Origin: Undibacterium piscinae
GTDB lineage: Bacteria; Pseudomonadota; Gammaproteobacteria; Burkholderiales; Burkholderiaceae_D
Length of the DNA: 64,000 nt
Reading direction: 5' to 3'
NCBI GenBank assembly: GCA_003970805.2
Contig: CP051152.1
Location: 4,030,001 to 4,094,000, forward strand
Both the position numbers and the translations under genes were made by a program. Positions 1-9,054 of the stretch are shown piece by piece (positions within the stretch are counted from its first letter, which is position 1; each line of letters begins with the position of its first letter). Under the pieces are notes generated by a model that worked only from the letters and a program-made list of their open reading frames with translations, had not been told where the DNA came from and did no database searches.

Positions 1-99
1 GATTTTTTCTTCGAAAGGAATCCCGAGTTCGCGCATCAGCGCCCAAGGACGCAAGGACCAGGAGGAATAATTTTTATTTGCGATGAATAGTGTGTACAT
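1..99 (-). CDS. Glutathione S-transferase, N-terminal fragment (cut by window edge)
   Basis: The reverse strand reads 33 codons from an ATG at 97-99 and runs out of the window. The peptide begins MYTLFIANKNYSSWSLRPW and continues with an LMRELGIPFEE segment, which is the thioredoxin-fold start typical of bacterial glutathione S-transferases. The SSWSLRPW segment carries the Ser seen at the active-site position of this subgroup. Enzymes of this family conjugate glutathione to electrophiles in the cytoplasm. Only the first strand and helix are visible, so substrate and subclass cannot be judged. The family call rests on sequence recognition; the start is clear because the reading begins directly at the conserved N-terminus. 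Confidence 0.8.
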   Translation of the reverse strand, partial: MYTLFIANKNYSSWSLRPWALMRELGIPFEEKI

Positions 100-296
100 G
101 GAAGCTCCAAGGGGGGATGGGTGAGGCTTGATGTGTATGGTAAAAGCGCGGCGGCTTAAAAATCACTGAAACGGTGATTGATTTGGTCCTGGTTTCAAAA
201 TCTCGGCGCTTAAACTAGTGTAAAAAACCAATGCAGAGTATATGCGAAATCGCACTAGGCAGCGTGTCCATGCATCTTTGCGCAGTCTCACTCTAT

Positions 297-2513
297 TCAC
301 TCTAGCCTTATCGCCAAATCGCGTCCGGCCATGGCCTGATTGCCGGCGTAGTCTGCGGCCAGAATACGTAAGATGTAATCACCTAAAGGCAGATCTTTGA
401 TAGACCAGTAAGCCGTGCTGGCGTGGCCATCTCTGACGATGTTGGTGACCTTGTACAAGAAACGGGTACTGGCGTTGCCATGTACGGTGATGCCACTGTC
501 GCTGGCGTAGGCAATTTTGACGCTCTCTTCATCTGGCGGCAGACGGTTAAATTCGAGCTTGATCTGGGGCTGCTCAAAGCCTGGCAGTGGACTGCCATCG
601 GCGTGCAAAATTTGATAACCGAGTTTGTAAAGGCCCAGACGGCGGCGCGCTGCATTACCATCGGCCTGATCGTAAGCATCGACGATGATGCTGAGCTTAT
701 CTAAGCTGCGCGCTACCCGCAGCCGCGTGTCGCCCTTATTTTTTTTCAGGATCTGGCCAGTTTGACTGAGTAATTGTATCTGCTCTATGTGCGGAGCTAC
801 TTCATCTTTAAAGCCGCTCAAACCCAGAGTCAGTGGATTGAGTGCCGCACCTGCTTGACTATAACTGAGATGCACGTGATACATGCGATTGACTGTGCCT
901 AACACTTCACCAGTTTGAAAACGGGTGCCGCGCTTAATCCGGATTTGATCATTGGCTGCCAGCTTGTCCTTGTCGTCCGGTATCGGTTCACCCCTAGTCA
1001 CGATAAAGCGGCTAGGGTCGATAGGACTATCGTCTTGTTGGCGTCCGACGCGCATGTGGATGTAGGACATATTTGCGATGCGCATTCCTTCATTGATACT
1101 GCCGTAGCCCCAGGCTGGCAACACCGTACTGACTTTTTCACTGGCAACGGCCAACACTGGCGCTCCCATGGCGGCCTGGATATCGACACCGCTATGAAAA
1201 TGGTCACGGCTCTCACCCTTGTAATTGCCACGCACTTCACCGATAGTGCCGACGATTTCATGGGCTTGATGTTGTGGTTTGAGCGGCCAGGGGAAGCTGG
1301 GCGATTGGCTGAGCGTCGACGCGCTGGCGAGCTTGGAGGTGGCGAGCTTGGTCGTGGCAGGTGCAGGCTGGACTGCGGCAACTTGTTCTGATTCCGCTAG
1401 TTTGTGTTGGACGCTGAGAACTTGAAATTGCGCCGCATCACTCACCGCCAGCGTGCCGTCGGCCTTGATAGCGATCGCGACCGGGCGCTGCAGGCGCGCA
1501 CTAAATGCGTCGCCGCTCTGAATATCGATGTCTATGCCGCTTAAGCCATGTAGTTTGCCGCTCGCGTCTATCTGCAGCAGACGGCCATTCGAGGCTTCTC
1601 CTACATACAGCACACCATCGTGCGTCAGCGCCAGACCTAGTGGACGTTTCATCAGGGCGTCGCTGTCCTCGGGCAAGCTGCGTGCCAGCGTCGTAACCTG
1701 ACCCAGCGCGCTGATTTTACGGATCGCATTGTTGCGGGTATCGCTGACAAAGACTTCAGCGCTGGCGCTGACTACCAGCGCGCTGGGGGTGTCAAATAGC
1801 GCCTCTAGTGCTATGCCGTCCCGGTAGCCGGGGCGATCACCGCCAGCCAAAGTAGTGACTTCACCATCTACATTGATGACACGGATTTTGTCGTTATAAG
1901 TATCTGCTACATACACCTTGCCGCTAGCGTCGACTGCCACCCCGACCGGCCCGTTAAATTGGGCCTGGCTGGCGGCACCATCGCGATACCCGGCCTGGCC
2001 ATTGCCTGCGACGGTAGTGACCACACCTAGCGCGCTGATCTTGCGGATACGATGATTGCCAGTGTCTGCCACATATAAATTACCTGCAGCATCGATCGCC
2101 AAACCCGAGGGTGTGTGGAATGCTGCAGCCTCACCCTGACCGTCAGCATAGGCTTCGCTAGATCCCGCTAGGGTGCTGACTATGCCAGCCGGCGTAATTT
2201 TCCTGATGCGATTATTGTCGCCGCCATCCGCCACATACAGATTTCCTGCTTGATCGTAGACGATGCCGTAGGGATCGCTGAAGCGGGCCAAGTCAGAGCT
2301 GCCGTTTATGTTTCCTGCGCTAGCGGCACCAGCCAAACGCACTAGCGTGGCTGGCCAAGCCAAGACGGTAGCATTAGCTGAGTTCGCGTGGAGAGGCGCA
2401 ATATCGGGGTGCTTTGCTTGATCTGAAAATATGAAATAAACGATAGCTACTGCGCTGAGGATGAGTAGTAAAAACCCACCGGCGCGGCGAAATTGAGAGG
2501 GTGATAGGATCAA
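297..2513 (-). CDS. NHL-repeat protein fused to an M23-type peptidase domain
   Basis: The protein has 738 residues. An N-terminal membrane segment or signal anchor (about residues 12-30) is followed by about six NHL repeats (residues 75-370) of the form 'P.G.A.D..GNLYVADT.N.RIRKI', expected to fold as a beta-propeller. After an Ala/Pro/Ser-rich linker comes an M23 (LytM-like) domain with HFHSGVD near residue 439 and the HxH motif in YHVHLSYS near 546, so the usual metal ligands appear present. About 170 C-terminal residues are unassigned. M23 enzymes cut peptidoglycan cross-bridges or act as degenerate activators; the propeller would be a binding platform in the periplasm. The pairing in one chain is uncommon. 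The next gene on the same strand lies 87 bases upstream, so co-transcription is possible. Confidence 0.8.
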   Translation of the reverse strand: MILSPSQFRRAGGFLLLILSAVAIVYFIFSDQAKHPDIAPLHANSANATVLAWPATLVRLAGAASAGNINGSSDLARFSDPYGIVYDQAGNLYVADGGDNNRIRKITPAGIVSTLAGSSEAYADGQGEAAAFHTPSGLAIDAAGNLYVADTGNHRIRKISALGVVTTVAGNGQAGYRDGAASQAQFNGPVGVAVDASGKVYVADTYNDKIRVINVDGEVTTLAGGDRPGYRDGIALEALFDTPSALVVSASAEVFVSDTRNNAIRKISALGQVTTLARSLPEDSDALMKRPLGLALTHDGVLYVGEASNGRLLQIDASGKLHGLSGIDIDIQSGDAFSARLQRPVAIAIKADGTLAVSDAAQFQVLSVQHKLAESEQVAAVQPAPATTKLATSKLASASTLSQSPSFPWPLKPQHQAHEIVGTIGEVRGNYKGESRDHFHSGVDIQAAMGAPVLAVASEKVSTVLPAWGYGSINEGMRIANMSYIHMRVGRQQDDSPIDPSRFIVTRGEPIPDDKDKLAANDQIRIKRGTRFQTGEVLGTVNRMYHVHLSYSQAGAALNPLTLGLSGFKDEVAPHIEQIQLLSQTGQILKKNKGDTRLRVARSLDKLSIIVDAYDQADGNAARRRLGLYKLGYQILHADGSPLPGFEQPQIKLEFNRLPPDEESVKIAYASDSGITVHGNASTRFLYKVTNIVRDGHASTAYWSIKDLPLGDYILRILAADYAGNQAMAGRDLAIRLE

Positions 2514-2600
2514 GGTGTGCTGACTGAGGAAGAAAGTTAAAGGCTGCCAAACTTAAAATATAGACTGGGTTCCCTGCGTTTTACGGGAATCAGGTAGGCC

Positions 2601-3515
2601 TTATTTCCCTTTGACCGGATCATACCAAAGTTCGGATCGGTTCAAGGGCGTTTGCGCGCTGAGCTTAGGGTTGGGAATGCGCAAGATGCGGCGTTGTGCC
2701 AGACCAGCGCGTTTGATGAGATCGGACTTATATTGATTAAACAGAGCAATCAGAGAGCCATCTTTAATCATGATTTCCATACCGGCTTCGATACGCTTGG
2801 CGATGCGCTCACCATCGGCATCGCGTCGCACAAAGAAATAGCGTGGCAAGGGGTAATATAAGAGCAGCGTCGGTTCGACCGTGAAATTATGTTCTAGGTG
2901 GCGCTCATCGTATTCACGCCAGGCTTCATCTAAAGAGCGCGATAAAAAATCGAAACGCCGCAGTTTCAACATAGGGAATAAACCGTCATAACTACTGCCT
3001 TCGACCACGTTAAATTGCGCCGCCGTGAGTATCGCGACATCAGCCCAGCCGCGTCCTTGGCCTACGCTGAATTTGCGTAAATCATCCAGACTTTTTACCG
3101 ATGCGAATTTCTCCTGGTCGGCCGGGCGTATCAAAAAAATTCGGTAGCCGAGTAAGCCGCGGTCGACCGGTATGCGTATCGGTAGAAAGCTGGTTTCTAG
3201 TTCTGCATTGGTGGCGCGCACAAATAAATTGATTTCGCTATTCGGACGTAGCATTTCAAAGCTGACGCGGGCCGGCGGCATTTGGTGTTGCGACTGTTTG
3301 ATCTCGAAAGCACCGTAGCGCGCGCTGGTTTTTTCTAAGGCCGTGCGCAACACTTCCCAATCGTATTGATAACGACTATCGCTATCCGATTCCGCCCGTG
3401 GGTAGGTCAGGCTCACGGCGTAAGTGTGCGTGCAAACAAGAATCGACAGCAGTGCTGATAATGCGAATCGGGATGTATGCCGTAACAGGCTGATCTGAGG
3501 CGAGGCGAGAGTCAC
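2601..3515 (-). CDS. Periplasmic solute-binding-like protein (SBP family 3 type fold)
   Basis: The protein has 304 residues with a signal peptide (hydrophobic stretch at about 16-33, ending near THTYA). The mature part has the features of bacterial extracellular solute-binding family 3 proteins: a segment around 130-160 with 'RPADQEKFASVKSLDDLRKF', then 'VGQGRGWADVAIL', and a late 'EAGMEIMIKDGSLIALFNQY' that matches the usual C-terminal helix. No permease or ATPase gene is adjacent, so this is probably one of the orphan SBP-like proteins common in Burkholderiales, perhaps with a sensory or binding role. The ligand cannot be predicted. It lies upstream of the NHL/M23 gene on the same strand. 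Confidence 0.7.
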   Translation of the reverse strand: MTLASPQISLLRHTSRFALSALLSILVCTHTYAVSLTYPRAESDSDSRYQYDWEVLRTALEKTSARYGAFEIKQSQHQMPPARVSFEMLRPNSEINLFVRATNAELETSFLPIRIPVDRGLLGYRIFLIRPADQEKFASVKSLDDLRKFSVGQGRGWADVAILTAAQFNVVEGSSYDGLFPMLKLRRFDFLSRSLDEAWREYDERHLEHNFTVEPTLLLYYPLPRYFFVRRDADGERIAKRIEAGMEIMIKDGSLIALFNQYKSDLIKRAGLAQRRILRIPNPKLSAQTPLNRSELWYDPVKGK

Positions 3516-3911
3516 AATGAGGGGCGATGCCAGTATTTTCCGTATGGGAATGATTGTAGCATTTTTGGAATTCGGCTAAGGAATTTCTGAACTCGTAAGG
3601 ATTGCCGCTGCTTCTATTGCGAAGTCAACTCATAAGAGTTGAAGACATGGGGCAGGACAGAGTTACTCAGGCTAAGCTAAGTCCGACGTAGAGAATTTGC
3701 AAGCTAAATAAGCAAATTAAAAAAGCAAATTAAAAGAGTAAGCAAAAAAAACAAGCTAACAGAGTAGGGTCAAAGAGTAATGTGAGTAAGAAGGAAAGAG
3801 ACTAAAAACAAGCGATGAAATAAGTTGCAATTGAGAATTTAATCTTTTAAAGTGCGCGCTGTTCACGGGCATCTGAAATTATTTGCTGTGATTTAAAACA
3901 ATATTTTTGCA
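3516..3911. other. Intergenic region between divergent genes, purine-rich
   Basis: About 400 bases separate the solute-binding-like gene from the chemoreceptor fragment. Both genes point away from this region, so it must hold two promoters. From about 3690 to 3810 the + strand is strikingly A/G-rich with short repeated words such as 'agcaaattaaaa' and 'agagtaa'. I see no convincing ORF, tRNA or hairpin. Confidence 0.5.
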
Positions 3912-4782
3912 ATGAAAGAACGTTCTATGATGAAGACTAAGCTTAATTTTCGCAGCTGGGGCCTGGGCGGTAAATTGTCTGGCATCGCCTTTGTCTTGAT
4001 TTTTCTCACATTTTTTGGTTTTGTGGCGGGCATAGGCAATGCGACCTATAGCGTCATGAAAAAACGATCACTGGTGGAATTTACCCATTTAGTTGATACC
4101 GTCGGCAATATGCTGGAAATTTTCGATAAGACGGTACGTCAAGACGCGATGCGTGCCAACCATCTGTTTGAGATGCAATTTGCGCCCGAGTTCTCGGTCG
4201 ATAGCGCGAATCAAATCGAGGTCGCCGGGAAGATGCTGGATAGCCTGAAAAACGGCGAGACCGTGCTCAATCTCAACACCACAATCGTCGATAAATTTAG
4301 CGTCAGCAGTAATGCGCTTGCGACTATTTTTCTCAAACAAGGCGATGACTTTATACGGGTCACCACTTCCGTAAAAAAAGAAAATGGTGAGCGCGCCATA
4401 GGTACTGCCTTGGATAAGAATGGTGCCGCGTATGCACAACTCATCAAGGGCGAAGAGTATGTTGGCATGGCGAGCTTGTTCGGTAAAAATTTCATGACCA
4501 TGTATAAACCGGTCAAAAATAAAGAAGGACAGCTGAGTTCTATTTACGGGGATTGATGTAGTTGATTCTCTTAAAGAATTAAAAGACAAAATTAAATCAA
4601 TCAAGATTGGTGAGACCGGATACTTTTTTGGCTCAATGCGAAGGCGCAAAGACCAGGGTATGTTGATGGTGCATCCAGCCAAAGAAGCTAGCAATATCAT
4701 CGATGCGAAAGACCTGGAAAAAAAGAATGGCGCATCGACGGAACTTAACGAAACCGCCGCTGACAGGAAATCGGACGATTAA
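3912..4782 (+). pseudogene. Methyl-accepting chemotaxis receptor fragment (Cache sensor half only), frameshifted
   Basis: The N-terminus has a membrane segment (about residues 20-45) followed by a periplasmic Cache-type sensor of the kind called Cache_3-Cache_2. The reading frame closes at 4554-4556, but the family's next segment (IDVVDSL..., then SIKIGETGYFFG) continues in another frame from 4552 to a stop at 4780-4782. Removing one G from the GGGG run at 4548-4551 restores a single frame. Even so, the second membrane segment, HAMP domain and signalling domain are absent. The sequence passes straight into a fragment of ybiB. It is therefore a receptor that lost its 3' two-thirds by deletion, plus a one-base insertion that may be real or a consensus error. 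It cannot signal to CheA as it stands. Confidence 0.8.
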
Positions 4783-4784
4783 GG

Positions 4785-5511
4785 ATGGCGCACCTATGTC
4801 CAGTCATCATTCCCACCTACAAGCGTGGCGCCCGTAAAACTGGCAGAAGCCAATCTGACCCCTTTGCTGGCACTGCTGCTGGCGCGCAAAGGTGTGCCGG
4901 TGCTGGTGCATGGCGTGATGCAGGATGCCGGCCGTGTGACTACTGCCGAGATTTTTCAGGCGCTAGAGCATCCGCTGGCAGCATCGGTGCAGCAAGCCGA
5001 GCAACAGATGGCGCAGCAATTGCCGGCCTTTATGTCTATCAATGTCTTGTCACCAAAAATGACGCGTTTATTGGCGATGCGTCAGGTGCTGGGGGTGCGC
5101 AGTTCTACCCACACCCTGGTTAAGGTGTTGCAGCCGTTTACCGATGCCGCCTTGCGCCTGACTTCGTACACGCATCCCGAATATCTGCTGATGCTGCAGC
5201 ATTATTTCAGCGAAATGGCGCCACGCGAACGCGGTGATGCTTTCCTGATGCGCGGTACCGAAGGCGAGACCGTCGCCAATACAGCCAGAGCCCAGCAGAT
5301 AGACTGGTTCCATGAAGGGGTAAGCACTACCCTGGTTCACACCCATCAGAGTGTCTTGGGCGATTTACCCGATACGCCGCAAGAGATTGATGCAGCCAGC
5401 ACTGCACGCTGGATCAAGGCGGTGATGGCCGGCGAGATTCCGGTACCACCGAATATCGCCGATCAGGTCGAGCATTGCGCCTCGGTAGCGAAGTTGATCC
5501 GCAGCCGTTAG
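4785..5511 (+). pseudogene. ybiB: YbiB/TrpD2-like protein, 5' truncated and frameshifted
   Basis: From about 4797 the sequence encodes PVIIPTYKRGARK in one frame and then LAEANLTPLLALLLARKG in another. Removing one A from AAAA at 4836-4839 joins them. The rest, to a stop at 5509-5511, is about 228 residues of the anthranilate-phosphoribosyltransferase-like YbiB (TrpD2) family, which in E. coli binds nucleic acid instead of acting in tryptophan synthesis. Family members are roughly 320-340 residues, so the first 90 or so residues are missing. They were apparently removed when this fragment was joined to the chemoreceptor upstream. A GTG at 4825 could start a shorter product, but no good ribosome-binding site is visible. 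Function is probably lost unless the frameshift is a sequencing error. Confidence 0.75.
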
Positions 5512-5609
5512 TGGTATTCGCTCCCAGGGCGATTGTATGAACGAAAAACATGGTCCGCCAAAAACGCGAAAGACACGAACTAACAATTGTCCTGATTAGT
5601 CCCTGATTC

Positions 5610-5657
5610 GCCCCTTGCTTGATCGTTGCTTAATTGTTGCTTGTTCAAGCGAGGGGC
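5610..5657. terminator. Hairpin between convergent genes, likely bidirectional terminator
   Basis: Arms at 5610-5622 and 5645-5657 pair over 13 bases with one mismatch (gccccttgcttga against tcaagcgaggggc). The loop is 22 bases and itself contains 'gttgctt' twice. It lies between the ends of the ybiB fragment (+) and the PaiB-like gene (-), where a shared terminator is expected. No strong T-run follows, so termination strength is uncertain. Confidence 0.55.
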
Positions 5658-5661
5658 ACTC

Positions 5662-6306
5662 TTAGTTTTGTCCCGCCCGTTCCACCAGCGCCGCCATCGC
5701 CACCGCCTCAGGGGTGCCGGTGGCGCGCAAGCCCGCCACTACGTTCGCCTGATCCCGCGCAGATCTGTTCTGGCTGACTTTCCATTTACCTTCCAGGCGC
5801 TTAATTGGAATTTCTATGCCGACCAAGCCCTTGACTAATTTGTCGATAAAATCTGCCGGCGCATCACTGATTTTCCACGGTAGCGGTTGGCTGGCTTCAT
5901 GAATCTCGCTTAAGCCGCGTAAATGGCTCAATAGCCATTGTGCCTCGTGAATCACGCGTACAGTGCCGTGTGCGTGTACCACCGCATAATTGTAGGTCGG
6001 CACCTCTGCGCCGCTCAGGTGTTTTTCGTCGTACCAGTTGGCCGTGATATAGGCGCTTGGCCCCTGAAAACTCACCAGCGCATCGACGCTTTCATCGAGA
6101 TTCTTCCACATGCTGTTAGCACGCGAGATATGCGCCCTGAGCGTGCCAAACGGCGCCTCCGGCGTCGGTGCAATCAATTCTATCGGCAGGTGGTTGGCGT
6201 TCAGGCCGCCAGCCTCTAGTGTCACCAATGTGCCCAGCGGATGGGTTTTCATTAATTGGTGCAAGACTTCAAGCCGCTGTTCGGCATGGTAGTTAGGAAT
6301 ATGCAT
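5662..6306 (-). CDS. PaiB-family FMN-binding split-barrel protein
   Basis: The protein has 214 residues and begins MHIPNYH, the hallmark start of the PaiB/'FMN-binding negative transcriptional regulator' family. Further family features are the early 'LGTLVT...GLNANHLPIEL' barrel strand, 'GPSAYITANWY' near 105, 'VPTYNYAVVHAHG' near 125 and a 'GIEIPIKRLEGKWKVSQNR' segment near 180. The family has a pyridoxamine-phosphate-oxidase-like FMN barrel; Bacillus PaiB affects sporulation and protease genes, but the molecular role in proteobacteria is not settled. Its ATG at 6304-6306 shares a base with the stop of the osmC-like gene upstream, so the two are translationally coupled. A MocR regulator is transcribed divergently from that pair. 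Confidence 0.87.
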   Translation of the reverse strand: MHIPNYHAEQRLEVLHQLMKTHPLGTLVTLEAGGLNANHLPIELIAPTPEAPFGTLRAHISRANSMWKNLDESVDALVSFQGPSAYITANWYDEKHLSGAEVPTYNYAVVHAHGTVRVIHEAQWLLSHLRGLSEIHEASQPLPWKISDAPADFIDKLVKGLVGIEIPIKRLEGKWKVSQNRSARDQANVVAGLRATGTPEAVAMAALVERAGQN

Positions 6307-6768
6307 CAGGCGGCCTCGATCACGATCTCGGCGCGCAAGGAATTGGCGATGTAGCAGTCTTCATGTGACTGATGATGCAAGGCCGCCAGTTCCTCCGCAC
6401 TAGGGCGTCTTGCACCGGAAAAAAACGATCTGCGGACGCAGGCTGATGCGGGTGATCGCGATCTTGCCGAGTTCGTTCTTAGCCATGCTAGCGACCGCAT
6501 TATCGGTATAGCTATCGACGGTAAAACCCTGCTTGCAGGCCAGCCACAGGAAAAACAGCATGTGGCAACTTGAGGCCGCGGCCACCAGCGCCTCTTCCGG
6601 ATCAAGGTTGGCGGCGACTGACATAGGTAGCGGCACCGATAAGGGCGAGGAGGAGGCTGGAACTGTCAGGCCGCCATCGAACTGCCAGTCGTGGGCGCGG
6701 CTGTACAAATTGTCGGAAAATGCCTGATCGCCGCGCTGCCAGTGGATTTTCGCTTGATATTGATGCAT
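6306..6768 (-). pseudogene. OsmC-family peroxiredoxin-like protein, frameshifted
   Basis: The first frame starts at 6768 and gives MHQYQAKIHWQRGDQAFSDN, then DPEEALVAAASSCHMLFFLW with the conserved OsmC cysteine (SSCHML), and breaks off shortly after ISLRPQIVF. The expected continuation (SGARRPSAEELAALHHQSHE, then CYIANSL with the second OsmC cysteine) is in another frame and ends at 6306. Removing one A from the seven-A run at 6419-6425 (+ strand) rejoins them into about 153 residues. OsmC proteins reduce organic hydroperoxides through the two cysteines. Both catalytic cysteines are preserved, so the gene would be fully functional without the extra base. It overlaps paiB by one base. Confidence 0.8.
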
Positions 6769-6787
6769 GTCGGGAACCTTAACTAGA

Positions 6788-6827
6788 AAATGATTCGGAA
6801 ATGATTCGGAAATGATTCGGAAATGAT
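6788..6827. repeat. Three and a half tandem copies of an 11-bp unit in the mocR/osmC promoter region
   Basis: The unit aaatgattcgg occurs at 6788-6798, 6799-6809 and 6810-6820 without change, followed by a partial copy (aaatgat) to 6827. The 11-bp period is close to one helical turn, so identical faces are presented on one side of the DNA. It sits just upstream of osmC-paiB and in the intergenic region shared with mocR. MocR-type regulators are known to bind direct repeats, so an operator role is plausible. Slippage producing a neutral tandem repeat is the alternative. Confidence 0.6.
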
Positions 6828-6973
6828 GGAAAACGCAAATATTGCTTACCTGAGCTAATCTTAGTCTTTGCGATGGTCATTTAAAAGTGCCAATAAAGTA
6901 TAATTTTAAAAGACCAATTAGGCGGGCAATTGCCGCCTCACCCTAGCATCAGTGTCAGTTTCGGACTTTCCTT

Positions 6974-8602
6974 ATGATGTCTTTGTTTATTCAGTCGGTG
7001 CAGTTAGACCATGGCGCCAAGCCGGCTTTGTTCCGGCAACTCTACGCGGCGATCAGGCAGGCGATACTTGCAGGTACGCTGCAGCCTGGCATGCAAATGC
7101 CGCCTACCCGTGATTTTTGCCGGGCCTTATCGATTTCGCGCCAGACCGTGCTCAATGCCTACGATCAATTGCTGGCGGAAGGGTATTTGCTGGGCGCGGT
7201 AGGCAAGGGTACTTATGTCCATCATCAGTTGCCTCTCTCGCCTGCCGTCATCAAGTCGGTGCCGGCAGATAAGCCTGCCCTTAGGGCGGATGCGCCGGGC
7301 TTGTCGCAACGTGGCTTGCGCTATGCCGATCCTTCAGGACAGGCGCATTTCCATCAGGATAAAAGCCGAGTGTTCCGGGTCAGCATGCCGGGTCTGGATG
7401 TGTTTCCGTTTGATACCTGGGCGCGTCTTGAGGCGCGGCGCTGGCGACGCCATGAGGATAAGCTAGGTTATGGTGACCCGGCCGGCTATCCGCCTTTGCG
7501 CGAATTACTGGCCGTATATCTGAAGGCGGCGCGCGGCGTCAACTGCCACGCCGGCCAGATCATCATTACGTCCGGCTCGCAGCAGGCGCTGTATTTGCTC
7601 GCCACCAGTTTGCTCGATCCTGGTGATGCTGCATGGGTAGAATGGCCCGGCTACCGTGGGGCGATCGCGCCGCTACGGGCGGCGCAGGCACAGCTCTGTC
7701 ATGTGCCGGTCGATCAGGAGGGGATGGATGTCGCTTATGGCCAGGCACATTATCCACACGCGAAGCTGGCCTATGTCACGCCTTCGCATCAGCTACCTTT
7801 GGGCATGACCATGAGTCTGCAAAGACGTCTGGCCTTGCTGGCATGGGCTAAGAAGCAGCGTGCCTGGGTGATTGAGGATGACTACGATAGCGAATACCGG
7901 TATAGCGGTGCGCCACTGGCTTCCCTGCAGGGGCTTGACCGGAGCGCTAACGTGATCTATGTCGGCACGCTTTCCAAAGTCTTGTTCCCGGGCTTACGGC
8001 TAGGTTACATGGTCTTGCCGGAAGCGCTGGTGCGACCGCTGGTGCAAGCCAAATCCATTATTGATAAACACACGGCCATTGTGCCGCAAATGGTGTTGGC
8101 CGATTTTATCGCGGAGGGGCATTTTGGCCGTCACATCAAGCGTACCCGCAAACTGTATGCACAGCGCCAGGCAGCCTTGTTGCATGCCGTCGATACCAGC
8201 TTGAAAGACGAGTTGAGTTGTGGCGCCAGCGATGGCGGGCTAGATCTTGCCGTGTATTTCAAGCGCGAGCGCAATGAGCAGTCCGTGGTCCAGGCGGGCT
8301 TGGCTGCCGGGATAGAATTGCGCGGCTTGTCGTACTACGCGGCCAGCGGCGAAGGCGTGCCCGCGACCTCTTTTGCCGCAGGCTTGCTGCTGGGGTTTTC
8401 CTCGGTCAATGATGACCGGTCGCCTCCAGTATCGAGCGTAAGCGACCGACATGGGTGTCAACCGTGCGCTCCACAAAAACACTATTTCCCCATACTTGAT
8501 CGAGTAAATTCGAACGATTTTTTTACGCTGTGTACCCGCCATTCCGGGAAATTCATCAGATATTGCAAGAGCCTAAATTCGGTAGGGCCCAAGGGCAGTT
8601 GA
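6974..8602 (+). CDS. MocR-type regulator (GntR HTH plus aminotransferase-like domain), 3' end replaced
   Basis: A GntR winged helix-turn-helix occupies residues 10-75 (PTRDFCRALSISRQTVLNAY, then GTYV). A fold-type I aminotransferase domain follows with GSQQALYLLA, DDYDSEYRYSG and the PLP-lysine region VGTLSKVLFPGLRLGYM. This is the MocR/PdxR architecture: a PLP-sensing transcription factor. Homology stops at LLLGFSSVN (about 8410). The last 63 or so codons read through the antisense of a truncated phoB. MocR proteins end about 20-25 residues after that motif, so the natural C-terminus was lost in a deletion and replaced by unrelated sequence. The gene is divergent from osmC-paiB, its likely target. 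Whether the altered tail is tolerated is unknown. Confidence 0.8.
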   Translation: MMSLFIQSVQLDHGAKPALFRQLYAAIRQAILAGTLQPGMQMPPTRDFCRALSISRQTVLNAYDQLLAEGYLLGAVGKGTYVHHQLPLSPAVIKSVPADKPALRADAPGLSQRGLRYADPSGQAHFHQDKSRVFRVSMPGLDVFPFDTWARLEARRWRRHEDKLGYGDPAGYPPLRELLAVYLKAARGVNCHAGQIIITSGSQQALYLLATSLLDPGDAAWVEWPGYRGAIAPLRAAQAQLCHVPVDQEGMDVAYGQAHYPHAKLAYVTPSHQLPLGMTMSLQRRLALLAWAKKQRAWVIEDDYDSEYRYSGAPLASLQGLDRSANVIYVGTLSKVLFPGLRLGYMVLPEALVRPLVQAKSIIDKHTAIVPQMVLADFIAEGHFGRHIKRTRKLYAQRQAALLHAVDTSLKDELSCGASDGGLDLAVYFKRERNEQSVVQAGLAAGIELRGLSYYAASGEGVPATSFAAGLLLGFSSVNDDRSPPVSSVSDRHGCQPCAPQKHYFPILDRVNSNDFFTLCTRHSGKFIRYCKSLNSVGPKGS

Positions 8603-9054
8603 CGGGCCCCGACGATCACTCTTTGGGTCACAGGATCGAGCCGCATCCCGGCGATTTCTATAATTTCTGAGCTGGCGTGCGGTGCGCGTCTACGCAATAA
8701 GGCCTGGATACGGGCGATCATCTCACGTGGGCTAAAGGGCTTGGTCATATAGTCGTCAGCGCCACTCTCTAGCCCGAGTATTTTGTCTTGTTGTTCGCCG
8801 CGTGCGGTCAGCATAATAATTGGCAGATCGCGGGTGCGCGCCTGTGCACGCAAACTGCGTATCAGATTGATCCCCGATTGGCCCGGTAGCATCCAGTCCA
8901 CCAGCAGCATGTCAGGTAAGTGATCGCGTAGCAGACTGACAGCAATTTCGGCGTCATCGGCGCGCATCACCTGATAGCCAGAAAGGCTGAGATTGACCGC
9001 TATCAATTCTTGTATCGCAGGCTCATCTTCCACCACTAAAATACTTACTTGCAT
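8406..9054 (-). pseudogene. phoB: PhoB-type response regulator, damaged and 3' truncated
   Basis: The receiver domain is complete: VEDEP, phospho-acceptor Asp in LLVDWMLPGQSG, LTARGEQ and the Lys in DDYMTKPF. The winged-helix output domain starts normally (GPTEFRLLQYLMNFPE), then is disrupted: an extra TGG codon and about ten extra bases throw the frame. The expected recognition helix (LDQVWGNSVFVE, RTVDTHVGRLRSILEATGHH) is readable in a different frame and ends at a stop at 8406-8408. The last strands that normally follow are missing because the gene abuts the cut end of mocR. PhoB activates phosphate-starvation genes; the partner kinase gene phoR, usually next, is absent. As written, DNA binding should be lost. 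Confidence 0.8.

Noticed and set aside
915..1391. 158-codon open frame antisense to the NHL/M23 gene
   Set aside because: It lies opposite the conserved M23 motifs and has no family similarity.
4548..4551. Programmed ribosomal frameshift in the chemoreceptor
   Set aside because: No slippery heptamer or downstream pseudoknot is visible and the signalling domain is missing anyway.
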